Assembly (NCBI RefSeq): GCF_000513895.2
Contig: NZ_CP165783.1
Span: 1,637,393 to 1,701,392, forward strand
Source of the DNA: Ensifer sp. WSM1721
GTDB lineage: Bacteria > Pseudomonadota > Alphaproteobacteria > Rhizobiales > Rhizobiaceae
DNA: 64,000 bases
Direction of reading: 5' to 3'
Position numbers and translations under genes: made by a program. This document shows positions 62,792 to 64,000 of this stretch, piece after piece (within the stretch, counting starts at the first letter, position 1; each line of letters opens with the position of its first letter). Under the pieces are notes generated by a model. It saw only the letters and a program-made list of their open reading frames with translations, did not search any database and was not told the DNA's origin.

Positions 62792-63624
62792 TGCGCCGCC
62801 TCCGCGAGTTTCTTGGCGTGGCGCGGGTAGACCTCGTGGATCACGTGATCGATGACGTACGGCTTTAGTCCCGGCACCACGACGATCTCGCTTTCGATGT
62901 GCCCGTCGTTGAAATGGTGAAGCACCCCGCCGACGACGCGCTCGCCGGGCATTTCCCGCTCCAGCGTATCGATGATGAAGGAGGTCGGCGGTGCCCAGAG
63001 GAGGTCGGTGCCCGCATGATGACCTCGCCAGGCCCAATGCAGATGACCGCTGGCATGGAGCGCGACGTCGTTCCTGGCCATCAGCTCGCAGAGCCGCTGC
63101 CGCTGGCGTGGCCGCACGCTCCAGTAGCCGGTATCGCCTTCTGCGGGATCATCGACGAAGAGCGGCTTATGGGCGAATATGGCGACACGACGGCCGGAGC
63201 GTTCGGCAAGCGCCTGCTCCAGCCATTGGAGCTGCTTTTCTTCTTCCGCATCGTCGAGACCGAGAAGGAGGCTATTGAGGCCGATCAGCCGCCATTTGCC
63301 GTGGTCGGAGGCCCAGTAGTCAGGTCCGACAAGCTTACGCCAGCGGGCAAGCCGCTCCGCATCGACCGGCTGGTCCGAGCCGGGCAGGTGGCCGACATCG
63401 TGATTGCCCGGCACGATCAGCACCGGCACCGGCAGTCTTCGGATGAGCTCGACCGAAAAGGCGATGTCGTCTTCCTGATCGGCGCCGTCGATCGTGAGGT
63501 CGCCGGTATGGACGACGAGGTCGGCCCCTACAGTTTCGATCCAGCGGGCAACCGGCTCCCAATTGTCGTTGAAGTGCGTCTTGGACGGGCTGAGATGGGT
63601 GTCGCTGATCTGGACGATCTTCAT
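62788..63624 (-). CDS. Metallophosphoesterase, class III phosphodiesterase (GpdQ/CpdA-like)
   Basis: 278 aa with all metal-binding motifs of the calcineurin-like family: DTH (residues 8-10), TGDLTIDG, GNHDVG, AHKP and GHLHW. The closest functional types are GpdQ (glycerophosphodiesterase) and CpdA (cAMP phosphodiesterase). As the first gene of an operon with a Ugp-like importer it may cleave imported phosphodiesters to release phosphate. There is no signal peptide, so it is cytoplasmic. ATG 63624 has a GGGGAG-type context on its 5' side in coding sense (CTCCCC on the plus strand). Confidence 0.87.
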   Translation of the reverse strand: MKIVQISDTHLSPSKTHFNDNWEPVARWIETVGADLVVHTGDLTIDGADQEDDIAFSVELIRRLPVPVLIVPGNHDVGHLPGSDQPVDAERLARWRKLVGPDYWASDHGKWRLIGLNSLLLGLDDAEEEKQLQWLEQALAERSGRRVAIFAHKPLFVDDPAEGDTGYWSVRPRQRQRLCELMARNDVALHASGHLHWAWRGHHAGTDLLWAPPTSFIIDTLEREMPGERVVGGVLHHFNDGHIESEIVVVPGLKPYVIDHVIHEVYPRHAKKLAEAAQ

Positions 63625-64000
63625 GGGGAGCGTGGCCTCCGAGGATAGTTTGAGGCACCGCGCGAGAAGCATTCGGCCCCGCTCAGCGCCGCTTGGGCGC
63701 CTTCTTTAGGGGGCTCTGATGTCAGTTTGGTAACAGGCTTTCTCAGTTGTTTTTCAGTTCCTCCATGAAAGCTTCATCCTTCCGGAACATCGCCGCGGCG
63801 CGAGGCGGACATCCGAGAAATGGGTTGACGCGAATCAGAGGATGAATCATTCCTGTAACGGATTAGACCGCATCTGGCGTATTTCGACGTAATTCAGGGA
63901 TTGTTCTGTTAAGGGCTACGGCGAGCGCATGTGCGCCAACGGCGAGGGGTGACCTTTGTCCAAGGCCGTCGAAGGCGGAACGCACGAGGGGATTTTGATA
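63625..64000. other. Upstream region to the window edge
   Basis: 376 bp. Apart from the Pho-box-like array I see no gene on either strand and no consensus promoter toward the right edge. Confidence 0.4.
63719..63759 (-). promoter_or_regulatory. Tandem Pho-box-like array upstream of the phosphoesterase/ABC operon
   Basis: On the minus strand CTGTTAC-CAAA-CTGACAT (63736-63719) fits the rhizobial PhoB box CTGTCAT-N4-CTGTCAT with few mismatches. Just upstream a second, weaker pair CTGAAAA-ACAA-CTGAGAA lies in the same orientation. The four CTG starts are spaced 11, 10 and 11 bp, one helical turn each. The array is about 95 bp from the ATG at 63624. PhoB control is inferred. Confidence 0.6.

Noticed and set aside
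1..64000. CRISPR arrays, rRNA genes, insertion sequences, replication origin
   Set aside because: No regularly spaced direct repeats, no rRNA-like sequence, no transposase, integrase or RepABC-like frame was found; the only tRNA seen is selC.

Overview
The window is a GC-rich stretch of an alphaproteobacterial genome, almost certainly Sinorhizobium/Ensifer or a very close rhizobial relative. The grounds are a dctA/dctBD locus whose DctA reads like the Sinorhizobium protein, a selenocysteine formate dehydrogenase block in the order I recall from Sinorhizobium megaplasmids, the density of ABC uptake systems, and Rhizobiales-type palindromic repeats. The load of transport and catabolic genes suggests a chromid or megaplasmid. 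There is no rRNA, CRISPR array, transposase or replication gene.

Layout. 1-511: truncated AlkB-like dioxygenase. 589-14128: hydroxyproline catabolism island with a GntR/FCD regulator, Pyr4H2C deaminase (DapA family), an Lrp regulator with divergent MFS carrier, an Ldh-family imine reductase, alpha-ketoglutarate semialdehyde dehydrogenase, a polar amino acid ABC transporter, a FAD D-amino acid dehydrogenase, aconitase X and a proline-racemase-superfamily protein. 14150-15912: LLM flavin oxidoreductase and two small proteins. 16278-27944: complete selenocysteine formate dehydrogenase module (selC, selB, a Sel1-repeat gene, selA, fdhE, fdoI, fdoH, fdoG with in-frame UGA, divergent selD). 28126-30258: large anchored protein of unknown function. 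30362-35159: dctD, dctB and divergent dctA with a textbook sigma-54 promoter and upstream dyads. 35291-39587: REC-LuxR regulator and a hybrid kinase fused to an NCS1-type permease. 39916-43399: small genes, a catalase remnant, an ATP-dependent DNA ligase, a class III cyclase and an SRPBCC protein. 43609-49352: urtABCDE urea transporter. 49590-56205: a small protein, then a ribose-type sugar ABC operon with LacI regulator. 56402-58473: secreted lectin-like protein and a flavodoxin-fold reductase, with palindromic repeats. 58600-63624: Ugp-like ABC transporter with a metallophosphoesterase, read from a promoter carrying what looks like a tandem Pho box.

How it works together. The first island would import hydroxyproline or proline isomers and send the 4-hydroxy branch to 2-oxoglutarate (oxidation, deamination, semialdehyde oxidation) and the 3-hydroxy branch to proline (dehydration to pyrroline-2-carboxylate, then reduction). 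The Sec island carries everything specific to making one selenoprotein, FdoG, plus its electron-transfer partners. The dct, urt, sugar and phosphodiester blocks are separate nutrient-scavenging units, each with recognisable local control elements.

Points most worth a second look: the racemase-superfamily protein with Ser/Thr where both catalytic cysteines should be; an 11-bp-phased ACAA repeat at three promoters of the hydroxyproline island; the permease-kinase fusion; a frameshifted catalase fragment upstream of the DNA ligase; the tandem Pho-box-like array in front of the phosphoesterase/ABC operon; and a conserved-looking Sel1-repeat gene translationally coupled between selA and selB.
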